Made by a program: the position numbers and the translations under genes | Notes under the pieces: generated by a model | Told to the model about the DNA's origin: nothing | The model's database searches: none | The model's input: the letters and a program-made list of their open reading frames with translations, nothing else | From: Deltaproteobacteria bacterium | GTDB taxonomy: Bacteria; Myxococcota_A; Polyangia; Polyangiales; JADJMO01 | NCBI GenBank assembly: GCA_025363655.1 | Contig: JANYDK010000123.1 | Span: 62,001 to 126,000, forward strand | DNA length: 64,000 nt | Reading direction: 5' to 3' | Shown here: piece after piece, positions 55,596-63,983 of the stretch | Layout of the letters: the number at the start of each line of letters is the position of its first letter | Position numbering within the stretch: position 1 is the stretch's first letter

Positions 55596-56351
55596 TCACG
55601 GCCGCGGGTTGCGCTGCCGCCACATGCGGAAGTCGTCTTCTTGCGCACGCGAGAGACGCCGCTGCTCCTGAACGAGAGCGGCGTACGTCTGCGGGACGCG
55701 CGTGTCGGTGGCGAAAGCCCAGAGGATGCGCAGCGCCGCCTCGGCGTCGTCACTCGCCCGGTGTGCGTTTTCCAGGGTGATTCCGAGGCGCGCCGCGACC
55801 TCGCCGAGCTTCTTCCCCTTCTCGTACTTCTGCAGCTCACGTGCCCAGACGAGCGGATCGACCCACTCGCACTCGGGCTTCATGCACGCCGGGAAGTGCT
55901 CGAGCTGGAGCCCACTCTTGGCGAGCTCGGTGGCGACGAACTGACGATCGAAGTTCGCGTTGTAGGCCGCCGGGATGGTCCCCTTGAGCGCAGCCGCGAC
56001 CTCGCCGGCGATCTCGGCGAACGACGGCTTGTCTTTGACGTCTTCGTCGGAGATGCCGTGAATCTCGCGCGCGCCATCGGGGATGGGGATGCCGGGATTG
56101 ACCAACCAGTTGTGCCGCTGCGTGATCTCGCCGCGAAGGCCGACGACGATTCCGATTTCGACGATGCGATCGCCCGCCGCGGGATCGCGTCCGGTGGTCT
56201 CGGTGTCGAGGACCGCGATCGGCAGCTCCGACCAACGCGCGTCGCCGTCGAGATCAGCGACCACCCCTCGCGCGCGCACCCGAAGGAGGTGCGCGATGCC
56301 CGGGTAATGTCGCCCGGTAGGGAAGCAGCCGCAGCCGACGTGCTCTTTCAC
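55596..56351 (-). CDS. DEDDh 3'-5' exonuclease (DnaQ-like)
   Basis: A 251-residue exonuclease. The catalytic acidic residues are in DTETTG (D49, E51), AYNANFDRQF and HRASDDAEA, the DEDDh pattern of DnaQ/RNase T-like enzymes. A Cys-rich leader of about 40 residues (GCGCFPTGRHYPG) precedes the domain and is not part of the usual family. I took the GTG at 56351, which follows the previous stop by one base. It could be a proofreading subunit, an RNase, or a stand-alone DNA repair exonuclease. Confidence 0.85.
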   Translation of the reverse strand: MKEHVGCGCFPTGRHYPGIAHLLRVRARGVVADLDGDARWSELPIAVLDTETTGRDPAAGDRIVEIGIVVGLRGEITQRHNWLVNPGIPIPDGAREIHGISDEDVKDKPSFAEIAGEVAAALKGTIPAAYNANFDRQFVATELAKSGLQLEHFPACMKPECEWVDPLVWARELQKYEKGKKLGEVAARLGITLENAHRASDDAEAALRILWAFATDTRVPQTYAALVQEQRRLSRAQEDDFRMWRQRNPRP

Positions 56352-56352
56352 G

Positions 56353-57396
56353 TCACTTCGAGCCCTTGGCAGACGCCGACGGAGCGGCCGACGTCGAAGG
56401 CGCCGCGGAGACGCTCGCGCTCGGTGCTGCGCTCGTCGAACCACTCGGGAGAGGCGCCGCCGCCGAGCCGGATGAAGGCGGCGCCGGAGCCGCGGTGCTC
56501 ATCAGCTGCATCTCGAGGCGCATCCAATCACGCAGCTGCTCGGCGAAGTCGGCCTTGCCAATCGTCTCGAATTTACGACCATTCACGTAGATCGAAGGCG
56601 TGCCGGCGACGCCGATCTTGGTGCCGACGTCGCGATCGGCGGTGACGCGATCTTTCGTCGCCGGCGCCGCCCAATCGGTCTTCCACTTCTCGACGTCGAG
56701 GTTGAGCTTGCGCGCATACGCCTCGAGCTCGGGCCCGGTGAGGTTGTTCTGGTTGGTGAAGAGGAGATTGTGCATCTCCCAAAATTTCCCCTGGTTCATC
56801 GCCGCCAGGGCCGCGCGCGCAGCCGGCTCGGCGTTCTCGTGACCCGAGAGGGGGAACTCTTTGAAGACGAAGCGGACCTTCGGCTTCATCTCCGGCGAGT
56901 CGATCACTTCGTGGATGATCGGCATCGCCGCGCCGCAGTGCGGACACTGGAAGTCTGCGAACTCGACGACGACCAGCGGCGCGTCGGAGGGACCGAGCGA
57001 TGGGCTGCTGCTCGTGTCGATGGACTGGACCGCCTTGTCCTCGAAGCGATTGGAGAGCCAATCTTTGATGACCTTCTCAGGCTCGCCCTTGGGAACGAGC
57101 ATCGCCACCGCTTTGGCCGCCGGAATGCACTTCTTGCAAGCGCGCGCTTCCTTGACGCAGACCTCGAGCGTGACCGGGTCACCGCACGGCGACATGTACT
57201 CGTGGACGATCTTCGAGAACTGCTTCTTCTCGGTGGAGATGAGGCTGGTGGTGTCGACACCGGGCAAATCGATGATCGGCTGGTCGTCGGGGTCGATGCT
57301 GTCTCCCCCTTTTTTGCAGCTGAAACCGCATGAGGCGAGCGCGACGAGGCCGAGGAACAACGAGCGGCCGGAGCGCGCGGAGAAGGAAAGACGCAT
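56353..57396 (-). CDS. DsbA-like thioredoxin-fold lipoprotein
   Basis: A 347-residue envelope protein with a hydrophobic signal (LFLGLVALASCGFSC). An N-terminal region with several extra cysteines (SPCGD, EVCVKEARACKKC) comes first, then a DsbA-type thioredoxin fold: ADFQCPHCGAAM with the redox pair C151/C154, a helical insert, and the cis-Pro loop VAGTPSIYVNG. A Ser/Ala/Pro-rich tail of about 55 residues ends the protein. It probably oxidises or isomerises disulfides in secreted proteins, which fits the many Cys-rich lipoproteins here. It is first of the four-gene minus-strand operon. Confidence 0.9.
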   Translation of the reverse strand: MRLSFSARSGRSLFLGLVALASCGFSCKKGGDSIDPDDQPIIDLPGVDTTSLISTEKKQFSKIVHEYMSPCGDPVTLEVCVKEARACKKCIPAAKAVAMLVPKGEPEKVIKDWLSNRFEDKAVQSIDTSSSPSLGPSDAPLVVVEFADFQCPHCGAAMPIIHEVIDSPEMKPKVRFVFKEFPLSGHENAEPAARAALAAMNQGKFWEMHNLLFTNQNNLTGPELEAYARKLNLDVEKWKTDWAAPATKDRVTADRDVGTKIGVAGTPSIYVNGRKFETIGKADFAEQLRDWMRLEMQLMSTAAPAPPSSGSAAAPLPSGSTSAAPSASVSAAPSTSAAPSASAKGSK

Positions 57397-57506
57397 CGCG
57401 CGCGGAGCCTAGTACAGGGCGCCCGTCGTGTGTATCGCGCGCGTCGAGGCACGGTTTGGCCGGATCGTGGCTTTCCGCCCGATGGCGACCCGAGTATCGT
57501 GGACAC

Positions 57507-58451
57507 GTGCGCAGCGTCGTCTTCCGATACGACGACCTGCTCCTCCTCGCCGATGCCCTCGATCAGGCGCACGGCCAGGGTTTGCCGCTCCCGGCCGCGG
57601 TCCAGGTGCAGGACGGCGAGTGGGTGCTGGCGATGTTCGAGCTCACCGGCTCACGTCGCGCGACCGCAGCAGCTGGACGTGGCGTCATCCACGAGGGCGG
57701 CCCAGCGCTGGTCTTCGAGCGACGCGACTGGGAACGTTTGAAGCTGTTTTCCCGGGCCCGCAGCGAATCGGAGACGCGGGTGCACGCAGCCGCCGCTGCC
57801 GAGGAAGCACAACTCGACGACGCCGACACTGCGCGCAGCGGCATCCACGCGGCCGATCCTCTGCGCGAGAGCGGAGGCCCGATCCCCGCCGAGAGCCGCC
57901 TGCGACAGACGCTCGGCTGGGAGCGTCGGGAAAACGAGCCCGTTTCCCTCTCGTCGAGCAGCGGCGAGGCCATCCCCGTCGAGGTGAGCCTGCCGCCGCC
58001 CGTCCCTGCCGAGGGAGGCGCGACAGAAGAAGTGGTCGAAGATCCGACGATGCGCGGGCGAGCCTCGGGCGCAGCATCCGCCGTACTCCTCGTCGACGAC
58101 GACGAAGATCTGCGCGAGGTCGTCGGAGCGATGCTCGAAGCCGTCGGGCTCGTCGTCGCGGCAGTCGGCTCGGCCGAAGAGGCGCTCGTGCTCCTCGACG
58201 AACGCCCCTTCGCACTCGTCCTGCTCGACTGGTCGCTGCCCGGCATGAACGGTCTCGAGCTCTGCCGCGCGCTACGAAGACACCCCAAACACAGCCAACT
58301 GGCGATGATCTTCCTCACCGCCCACTCGGCCACGCAAGACATGGTCGAGGCCTTCGCCGCCGGCGCCGACGACTACGTGGTGAAGCCGTTTCGCGCCGCC
58401 GAGCTCGGTGCGCGCATCTTCGGTCTCTTGCGGCGAGCGAGACCGCGATGA
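57507..58451 (+). CDS. Response regulator with novel N-terminal domain
   Basis: A 314-residue protein with the receiver domain at the C-terminus rather than the N-terminus: acidic pocket D197-D198-D199, phosphorylation site D241 in LVLLDWSLPGMNG, and KPF near residue 290. The first 85 residues form a small alpha/beta domain (FRYDDLLLLADALDQAHG, VQDGEWVLAMFEL) that I do not recognise, joined by a long disordered linker (about 90-190). No DNA-binding domain is visible, so it may act by protein contact. GTG start at 57507. Its stop overlaps the LpxK-like start (ATGA). Confidence 0.82.
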   Translation: MRSVVFRYDDLLLLADALDQAHGQGLPLPAAVQVQDGEWVLAMFELTGSRRATAAAGRGVIHEGGPALVFERRDWERLKLFSRARSESETRVHAAAAAEEAQLDDADTARSGIHAADPLRESGGPIPAESRLRQTLGWERRENEPVSLSSSSGEAIPVEVSLPPPVPAEGGATEEVVEDPTMRGRASGAASAVLLVDDDEDLREVVGAMLEAVGLVVAAVGSAEEALVLLDERPFALVLLDWSLPGMNGLELCRALRRHPKHSQLAMIFLTAHSATQDMVEAFAAGADDYVVKPFRAAELGARIFGLLRRARPR

Positions 58452-59428
58452 GCACGGCGATCGCGAGGACCGCGACCGCGAAGATCGCGCACTGGCTCGA
58501 AGCCCCGAGCACGACGCGGGAGAGAGCGGCGCGCCGTTGGGAGTCGTTGGTCGCGCGCACGTCCCTCTTCGATCCCGTTCGCACCGTCCTCCTCCCGCGT
58601 GGCGCTGCCGTCGTCGGAGTCGGCGGCGCGACCCTCGGGGGCTCCGGCCGAACGCCGCTCGCGATCGCTCTCGCGCGCGCGCTCGTCGAACGGGGAGAGC
58701 GCGTCGCCTTCGTCGCCCACGGTCACGGCGGCGTCGCTCATGCACCGCGCACGGTCACGAGCGACGACGACCCCGCCATCGTCGGGGACGAAGCCCTCCT
58801 CGCCGCTCGCGCGCTATCATCGATCGCCCTTGTTTTCTCGGGAGGATCTCGCGAGGAACGACTCGCTCTCGCGGCGACGCAGGGTCGCATTCTCGTCGTC
58901 GATCGACTCCTGCAGACGCGTCCGCAACGTCTCGCCCGCTCGCTCCTCGCACACGACGTCGAAGCACAGTGGGGCTCGGGCCGACTGATTCCCTTCGGTG
59001 ATTTGGCCTCGCCCCGCGCCCACCTTCTCGCAGCCGCCGACGAGGAGATCGCCATCGGCGGACCCGATGCACGCTCGATCCTGGAACCGACCCTCGGCGC
59101 CGGGCCCTTCTCCGTCGATTCGTTGCGAGTCGCCCGCGTCGGTCTCGTCACCTCGATGGCCCGCCCCGACCGCGCCAGGCGAGCCCTCGAGCGCCACGGC
59201 GTGAAGCCGATCGAGCACTTCGTCCGCGCCGATCACCGCCCGCTCGCGGACGGCGAGCTCACTCGACTGGTACGCAAGGCGACCGATTCCGCTCTCGATT
59301 GTTGGCTCCTCTGTCCCAAATCGTCGGTCTGGCTCGACGGCCTGGATCTGGGCGCGACGGCCGTGGTCCTGCAACATCGCGTCGAGCTCGCGGCGTCGAT
59401 CGTCGATCGCGTGCGCCGCTGCTGCTAG
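58448..59428 (+). CDS. Divergent LpxK-like (tetraacyldisaccharide 4'-kinase family) protein
   Basis: A 326-residue protein with the LpxK layout, but with key changes. The P-loop reads GGSGRTP (64-70), with Arg at position 68 in place of the Walker A lysine. The RGYGG motif is HGHGG, and the DDGxQ motif that normally follows the central strand reads VDRLLQ (151-156), losing one Asp and the Gly. [11 protein letters not shown], matching the GDEP region, is kept. It may be an inactive relative, or an enzyme with a new substrate, rather than the lipid A kinase. The frame is intact. Confidence 0.7.
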   Translation: MSTAIARTATAKIAHWLEAPSTTRERAARRWESLVARTSLFDPVRTVLLPRGAAVVGVGGATLGGSGRTPLAIALARALVERGERVAFVAHGHGGVAHAPRTVTSDDDPAIVGDEALLAARALSSIALVFSGGSREERLALAATQGRILVVDRLLQTRPQRLARSLLAHDVEAQWGSGRLIPFGDLASPRAHLLAAADEEIAIGGPDARSILEPTLGAGPFSVDSLRVARVGLVTSMARPDRARRALERHGVKPIEHFVRADHRPLADGELTRLVRKATDSALDCWLLCPKSSVWLDGLDLGATAVVLQHRVELAASIVDRVRRCC

Positions 59429-59441
59429 CATCCGCCCGCCC

Positions 59442-60398
59442 ATGATCCGCACCGACTGGTCCCTCGCCGAAATCCGCGCCCTCCACGATTTGCCGCTGCT
59501 CGAGCTCCTCTTCCGGGCGCAGGGCATCCATCGCGAGCACCACCCGAAGAACCAGGTGCAGCTCTGCACGCTCCTCTCGGTGAAGACGGGCGCCTGCCAA
59601 GAAGACTGCGCCTATTGCCCGCAGTCCTCGCGCTACGAGACCAACGTAGAGCCGGAAAAGATGCTCGACGTCGAGTCGGTGATCGCCAGCGCCCGTCGAG
59701 CGAAGGCCGCCGGAGCGACCCGCTTCTGCATGGGCGCCGCCTGGCGCGAAGTGAAGGACGGACCGCACTTCGACCGCGTCCTCTCCATGGTGAGCGGCGT
59801 GAAGGGCCTCGGTCTCGAGACCTGCACCACCCTCGGCATGCTCAACGCCGATCAGGCCAAACGCCTCAAAGACGCGGGTCTCGACACCTACAACCACAAC
59901 ATCGACACCTCCGCCGAGTACTACAAGCGCATCATCACCACGCGCTCGTACGAAGATCGGCTGACCACGATCCGCAACGTTCGCGAGGCAGGCATTCACG
60001 TCTGCTCCGGCGGCATCATCGGCATGGGCGAGAGCATCGACGATCGCTGCCGCATGCTGCGCGAGCTCTCGAACCAACCCGAGCAGCCCGAGAGCGTCCC
60101 CATCAACGCCCTCGTCCCCGTCGAAGGCACCCCGCTCGCCGATCGCCCCCAGGTCGATCCGCTCGAGCTCATTCGGATGATCGCCACCGCTCGCATCCTC
60201 ATGCCGAAGGCGAAGGTCCGCCTCAGCGCAGGCCGGCAATCGATGAACCGCGAGGCGCAGCTCATGTGCCTGATGGCCGGCGCCAACTCGATTTTCTACG
60301 GCGAGCAACTCCTGACCACGCCCAACCCCGACACCTCGTTCGACCAGCGCCTCCTCGCCGACGCCGGGCTCACTCCGCTCGAGCCGGTCCTGACATGA
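59442..60398 (+). CDS. bioB: Biotin synthase
   Basis: Radical SAM enzyme that inserts sulfur into dethiobiotin to make biotin. The 318-residue protein has the cluster motif C52-x3-C56-x2-C59 ([11 protein letters not shown]), [27 protein letters not shown] and the C-terminal [12 protein letters not shown] and LSAGRQSMN with residues that bind the 2Fe-2S cluster and substrate. It is separated from bioF and bioD by about 1.8 kb. It ends in an ATGA overlap with a small secreted protein. Confidence 0.97.
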   Translation: MIRTDWSLAEIRALHDLPLLELLFRAQGIHREHHPKNQVQLCTLLSVKTGACQEDCAYCPQSSRYETNVEPEKMLDVESVIASARRAKAAGATRFCMGAAWREVKDGPHFDRVLSMVSGVKGLGLETCTTLGMLNADQAKRLKDAGLDTYNHNIDTSAEYYKRIITTRSYEDRLTTIRNVREAGIHVCSGGIIGMGESIDDRCRMLRELSNQPEQPESVPINALVPVEGTPLADRPQVDPLELIRMIATARILMPKAKVRLSAGRQSMNREAQLMCLMAGANSIFYGEQLLTTPNPDTSFDQRLLADAGLTPLEPVLT

Positions 60399-60958
60399 GC
60401 GTCCTCGGGCGAGGTCTCTTCCTCCTCGCCGCGATCCTGTCGCTGTCCCTGCTCGCCGGGACGACCCAGGCAAGGCCGCAAGTCAGCGTCCAGACTCAGC
60501 TCGGAGCCACCGGCATCGGCGGCGACGGTGGCCTCTGGAAATCGACCCGCCTCGACCTCGGCCTGCGCGCAGAAGCCATCTATCTTCGTGAATCTCCAAA
60601 CGATTTCGGCATCGGTCCCTATCTCGAGACGCGCACCGCCGCCTTCGTCCACGCCGACTACGGCGGCGGTCTCGTGGCCCTCCTGCCCGTCAACGGCACC
60701 TGGCCCGTCTGGCTAGGCGGCGGAGGTTTCGCCCGCCGTCAGGACCACACGTTCGCGCCGGGCGGCAACGTCTTCCTCGGTTGGGGCGGCCGTAGCTACA
60801 ACTACCACTCGAACTACGCGATGGCGTACGGCCTCCTCTTCGACGTCCGCGCCCACTTCGGCGACGAGCGCGGCGTCGACCTGGTCCTTGCGGCGACCGT
60901 CGACCTCGAAGGCCTTCTCCTCCCTCTCGCCTACGTCACGAGCTCCATCCTTCACTGA
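60395..60958 (+). CDS. Small secreted protein, possible outer-membrane beta-barrel
   Basis: A 187-residue protein with a signal peptide ([15 protein letters not shown], cleavage near TTQA). The mature part alternates short amphipathic strands ([45 protein letters not shown]) with aromatic ends, typical of a small beta-barrel. The function is unknown. It is translationally coupled to bioB (ATGA), although no link to biotin is apparent. Confidence 0.6.
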   Translation: MSVLGRGLFLLAAILSLSLLAGTTQARPQVSVQTQLGATGIGGDGGLWKSTRLDLGLRAEAIYLRESPNDFGIGPYLETRTAAFVHADYGGGLVALLPVNGTWPVWLGGGGFARRQDHTFAPGGNVFLGWGGRSYNYHSNYAMAYGLLFDVRAHFGDERGVDLVLAATVDLEGLLLPLAYVTSSILH

Positions 60959-61012
60959 ACGTACGTATGGCCAATCGCCGGTGGTCGCGATAGCTTGGGA
61001 GCCCGAGGGGCG

Positions 61013-61357
61013 ATGTCGAAGACTCCGGTAGCACTCAACGTCGGCGGCCAAAGCTACCGCATCGTCGCGAGCGTCCCCGAGCCCGTCCTCCGCCGCCTCG
61101 CGGGCGTCGTCGACGAACGCATCCGCCAGCTGGTCCCTCCCGGCAAACCTGTTCCGCCGACCGCCATCCTCCTGGCGGCGATCGCCCTCGCCAATGACCT
61201 GGAAGAGGAGCGGGAGAAGCGGCAGGGTGTGGAGGCGCGTAGCCGAGACGTCCTGCGTCGGCTGCTGGCGCGGATTGATGACGCTCTGGAGGTGCCGGAG
61301 GTCGAGGTCGAGGAAGACACGTCCGTAGGGACGCCTGTGCCGCCGGCATTGCTGTGA
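61013..61357 (+). CDS. zapA: Cell division protein ZapA
   Basis: A 114-residue ZapA-like protein. The N-terminal globular part reads VALNVGGQSYRIVASVPEPVLRRLAGVVDERIR, and the rest is a coiled coil (ILLAAIALANDLEEEREKRQ) followed by a short acidic tail. ZapA cross-links FtsZ filaments at the division ring. GAGGGG precedes the ATG at 61013. It lies 48 bases upstream of the first parS-like site. Confidence 0.88.
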   Translation: MSKTPVALNVGGQSYRIVASVPEPVLRRLAGVVDERIRQLVPPGKPVPPTAILLAAIALANDLEEEREKRQGVEARSRDVLRRLLARIDDALEVPEVEVEEDTSVGTPVPPALL

Positions 61358-61404
61358 TCTGAGCCCGGGGCATCGGGCGGTCGGCGGCGAGATCTGCACG
61401 GGGT

Positions 61405-61420
61405 TGTTTCACGTGACACA
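61405..61420. promoter_or_regulatory. parS-like centromere site 1
   Basis: TGTTTCACGTGACACA matches the bacterial parS consensus TGTTTCACGTGAAACA at 15 of 16 bases. It is intergenic, between zapA and the ABC ATPase gene, and is a candidate ParB loading site. Confidence 0.8.
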
Positions 61421-61484
61421 TCGCGGGCGCTGCATGGGTGCGGGCGTGGGTGCTAACGCAGGCACGACGGCGTGCGCGGGTTGC

Positions 61485-61500
61485 TGTTTCACGTGAAACG
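61485..61500. promoter_or_regulatory. parS-like centromere site 2
   Basis: TGTTTCACGTGAAACG matches the parS consensus at 15 of 16 bases and contains the full 14-base palindrome GTTTCACGTGAAAC. It lies 80 bases from site 1, one base from the stop of the convergent ABC ATPase gene. Confidence 0.9.
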
Positions 61501-61501
61501 G

Positions 61502-62155
61502 CTAGTCGCCCTTTTCGGCCAGCCTCCCCCCAGCCAGCCGCCAGCAGCGTGCCGCGAGCTCGGTCAGCTGGTCTCGGAAGGGCTCGTCGTGGGTGACGAT
61601 GAGGACAATGACGCCGTCCAGCGCGAGCCGACCCAGCAAGTCGACCACCTTACGGAGAGCGTTGGCGTCGAGGCCAGTCGAGGGTTCGTCGAGGAGAAGG
61701 ACAGGCGGGGCGCCGACGAGGGCGCGGGCGAGAGCGACGCGTTGGCGCTGGCCGCGGGAGAGGTCGCGGACGCGTCGGTCGCGAAAGGGGTCGAGGGTCA
61801 TTGTGACCGAGCTCCGTTCCCATTCGGGCTCGGTGGGGACTCCTCGGAGGCGGCAGTGGAGAGCGATGTTCTCGAAGGAGGTTAGGTCGGGGTAGAGGCC
61901 GAGGTCGTGGCCGAGCCAGCCGGCCTCCTCGCGGAGGGCTCGTCCAGTCAGGCGTTCTTGGTCGAGTTCGAGGGTCACGGTTCCGCTCGTGGCCGAGAGG
62001 CGACCGCCGAGGATCGACAGAAGCGTGGACTTGCCTGCACCGTTGGCGCCCTCGATGACGTGAAGACCAGGGAGAAACTCGGCGTCGACGCCCCGAAGGA
62101 CGCGGAGTCCGCCGAGCATCTTCACCACGCCGCGAGCCTCGAGAGCGGGGGGCAC
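61502..62155 (-). CDS. ABC transporter ATP-binding protein (CcmA-like)
   Basis: A 217-residue ATPase: Walker A GANGAGKST at 36-44, signature LSRGQRQRVALARAL, Walker B VLLLDEPSTGLD and switch His in VTHDE. The overall length and HCRLRGV segment resemble the heme-exporter ATPase CcmA, but no permease or other ccm gene is adjacent. It starts at GTG 62155. Identification of the transported substrate is not possible from this gene alone. Confidence 0.88.
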   Translation of the reverse strand: MPPALEARGVVKMLGGLRVLRGVDAEFLPGLHVIEGANGAGKSTLLSILGGRLSATSGTVTLELDQERLTGRALREEAGWLGHDLGLYPDLTSFENIALHCRLRGVPTEPEWERSSVTMTLDPFRDRRVRDLSRGQRQRVALARALVGAPPVLLLDEPSTGLDANALRKVVDLLGRLALDGVIVLIVTHDEPFRDQLTELAARCWRLAGGRLAEKGD

Positions 62156-62238
62156 GAGGGAGACTTAGCGGATCTCCGAGAGGGCCAGGGAAAGTGATGC
62201 CTCGACGAGGCCGACGCTCGGCACTACGAACCTCGGCC

Positions 62239-63369
62239 ATGAGCGCGCTCGATTGGCTCGACGAGGAGCTGCAGGGCCTGGCGCAAGCAGGTCTCGAAAG
62301 GACGAGGGCGTCGACCATCGTCCAGCCGGGACCGTTCGTCGACGTCGGGGGCAGGAGGTTGCTCAACCTCTGCAGCAACGACTACCTCAGCTTGGCCAGC
62401 GAGCCGGTTACGTCGGTGGCGTCCGGGTCGGGGTCGAGTCGACTCGTGGTCGGTGACCTCGCCGTCCATGCCGAGCTCGAAGGAGCGATCGCGCGCTGGC
62501 TCGATGTGGAGGCAGTGCTCCTCTTCTCGAGCGGATACGCAGCCAACGTGGGCGTCGTCTCCGCCCTGGCAGATGCCGAAAGTGTCGTCATCTCCGACCT
62601 CCTCAACCACGCCAGCCTCATCGATGGCTGTCGCCTCTCGCGCGCTCGCACCGTCGTCGTGCCCCATCGCGCTCTCGAGGAGGTCGAGGCAGCACTTCGA
62701 GCGGCTCCCGAACGTCGACGCTTCGTCCTCACCGATGGCTACTTCTCGATGGATGGAGACACGCCCGACTTGGTGGCGCTGCGGTCGATCTGCGATCGAC
62801 ACGGCGCGGCGCTGGTCGTGGACGAAGCCCATGCCCTCGGCGTCTGGGGCCCTGAGGGTCGAGGCGCCTGCGCGGCTCAGGACGTTCGACCGGACGTGTT
62901 GATGGGCACCCTCGGAAAGTCGCTCGGCTCGGGAGGCGCATTCGTCGCGGGTAGCCGCTCGCTCGGACGCTGGCTTTGGAACCGGGCGCGGTCCTTCGTC
63001 TTTTCCACCGGCCTCAACCCTGCGGCGGCGACTGCCGCCCTTCGCGCGCTGCCAATCCTCCAAGCCGGCGAACGAACTCGGACTCTTCTCGGCCACGCCA
63101 TCCTGCTTCGAGATGAGCTCGCCCGCGCGGGGGTCGTGGTTCGGGAAGGCTCGATCGGACCGATTCTACCGATCGTCTTGGGAGGCGAGCCGCGCTTGGC
63201 CGTCGAGGCGGCTGGTCGTCTTCGCGAGGCGGGCCTCTTCGTCCAAGCCATTCGCCCGCCGACTGTGCCACGTGAAACATCCCGACTCCGCGTCACGGTT
63301 CAGGCGGGCCACGAACCAGACGACCTGCGGCGTGCAGCCCAGGCCATCGCGCGGGCACTTCATCCATGA
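62239..63369 (+). CDS. bioF: 8-amino-7-oxononanoate synthase
   Basis: PLP-dependent enzyme that condenses pimeloyl-ACP (or -CoA) with alanine in biotin synthesis. The 376-residue protein has LCSNDYLSLA, SSGYAANVGV, VVDEAHALGVWG (D195) and GTLGKSLGSGGA with the Schiff-base lysine K227. The ATG at 62239 is followed by a normal N-terminus (MSALDWLDEEL). A parS-like site lies inside its 3' part. Its stop overlaps bioD (ATGA). Confidence 0.95.
   Translation: MSALDWLDEELQGLAQAGLERTRASTIVQPGPFVDVGGRRLLNLCSNDYLSLASEPVTSVASGSGSSRLVVGDLAVHAELEGAIARWLDVEAVLLFSSGYAANVGVVSALADAESVVISDLLNHASLIDGCRLSRARTVVVPHRALEEVEAALRAAPERRRFVLTDGYFSMDGDTPDLVALRSICDRHGAALVVDEAHALGVWGPEGRGACAAQDVRPDVLMGTLGKSLGSGGAFVAGSRSLGRWLWNRARSFVFSTGLNPAAATAALRALPILQAGERTRTLLGHAILLRDELARAGVVVREGSIGPILPIVLGGEPRLAVEAAGRLREAGLFVQAIRPPTVPRETSRLRVTVQAGHEPDDLRRAAQAIARALHP
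63264..63279. promoter_or_regulatory. parS-like centromere site 3, inside bioF
   Basis: TGTGCCACGTGAAACA matches the parS consensus at 14 of 16 bases. It lies in the coding sequence of bioF, which is common for parS sites, and is oriented like the two intergenic sites. Confidence 0.6.
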
Positions 63370-63983
63370 GTCGCACGAGCCGTTTGGTCTTCGTCGTCGG
63401 TACGGGGACGGGAGTCGGGAAGACGACCCTGGTCGAAGGATGGCTGCTGCGGCTTCGCGCGGACCGAGTGTCGGCGATGGGCTGGAAGCCGGTGGAGACG
63501 GGTGGGGATGAAGACAGTCGGCGACTGCGGGCGGCCTCGAGCGTGGCGCCTCCACCGACCTTGGTTCTGCGGGAGCCGATCTCGCCGCATCGGGCTGCGC
63601 GGCTCGAGGGGCGGGCGCTGTCGCTCGAAGCGCTTCAGGAGCAGGTCGAGTCGATACGGGAGAAAGCTGACGTCGTGGTCATCGAGACGGCGGGAGGACT
63701 CTTCACCCCCCTCACCGATGAGGGGCAAACCAATGCCGATTGGGTGGCGAGCTGTCGCCCAGACGCGGTGGTGCTGGTGGCCGCGAACCGCCTCGGGTGT
63801 CTCCACGACGTCCTCGCTTGCCAACGCGCTTTCCAGAGACCGTTTGCCAAGGTGGTCCTCACGGGGCGGCCTGCTGGTGATGCGTCCGCCAGCAGCAACG
63901 CCGAAGAGCTCTTGCGCTGGGGTCTGCCGGTGGTGTCCGTCGAGGCGCCCGAAGACGCCAAACACATCGACTATTTATATTAG
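63366..63983 (+). CDS. bioD: Dethiobiotin synthetase
   Basis: A 205-residue ATP-dependent carboxylase-type enzyme that closes the ureido ring of dethiobiotin. The P-loop VGTGTGVGKTTL is at 11-22, and GWKPVETGG and VIETAGGLFTPLTD are family motifs. It is coupled to bioF by an ATGA overlap. The gene is complete, ending 17 bases before the window edge, where the DNA becomes AT-rich. Confidence 0.93.
   Translation: MSRTSRLVFVVGTGTGVGKTTLVEGWLLRLRADRVSAMGWKPVETGGDEDSRRLRAASSVAPPPTLVLREPISPHRAARLEGRALSLEALQEQVESIREKADVVVIETAGGLFTPLTDEGQTNADWVASCRPDAVVLVAANRLGCLHDVLACQRAFQRPFAKVVLTGRPAGDASASSNAEELLRWGLPVVSVEAPEDAKHIDYLY

Noticed and set aside
58448-59428. Calling the LpxK-like gene a pseudogene
   Set aside because: The frame is full length and shows normal codon bias and coupling to its neighbour, so it appears to be under selection despite the altered motifs.
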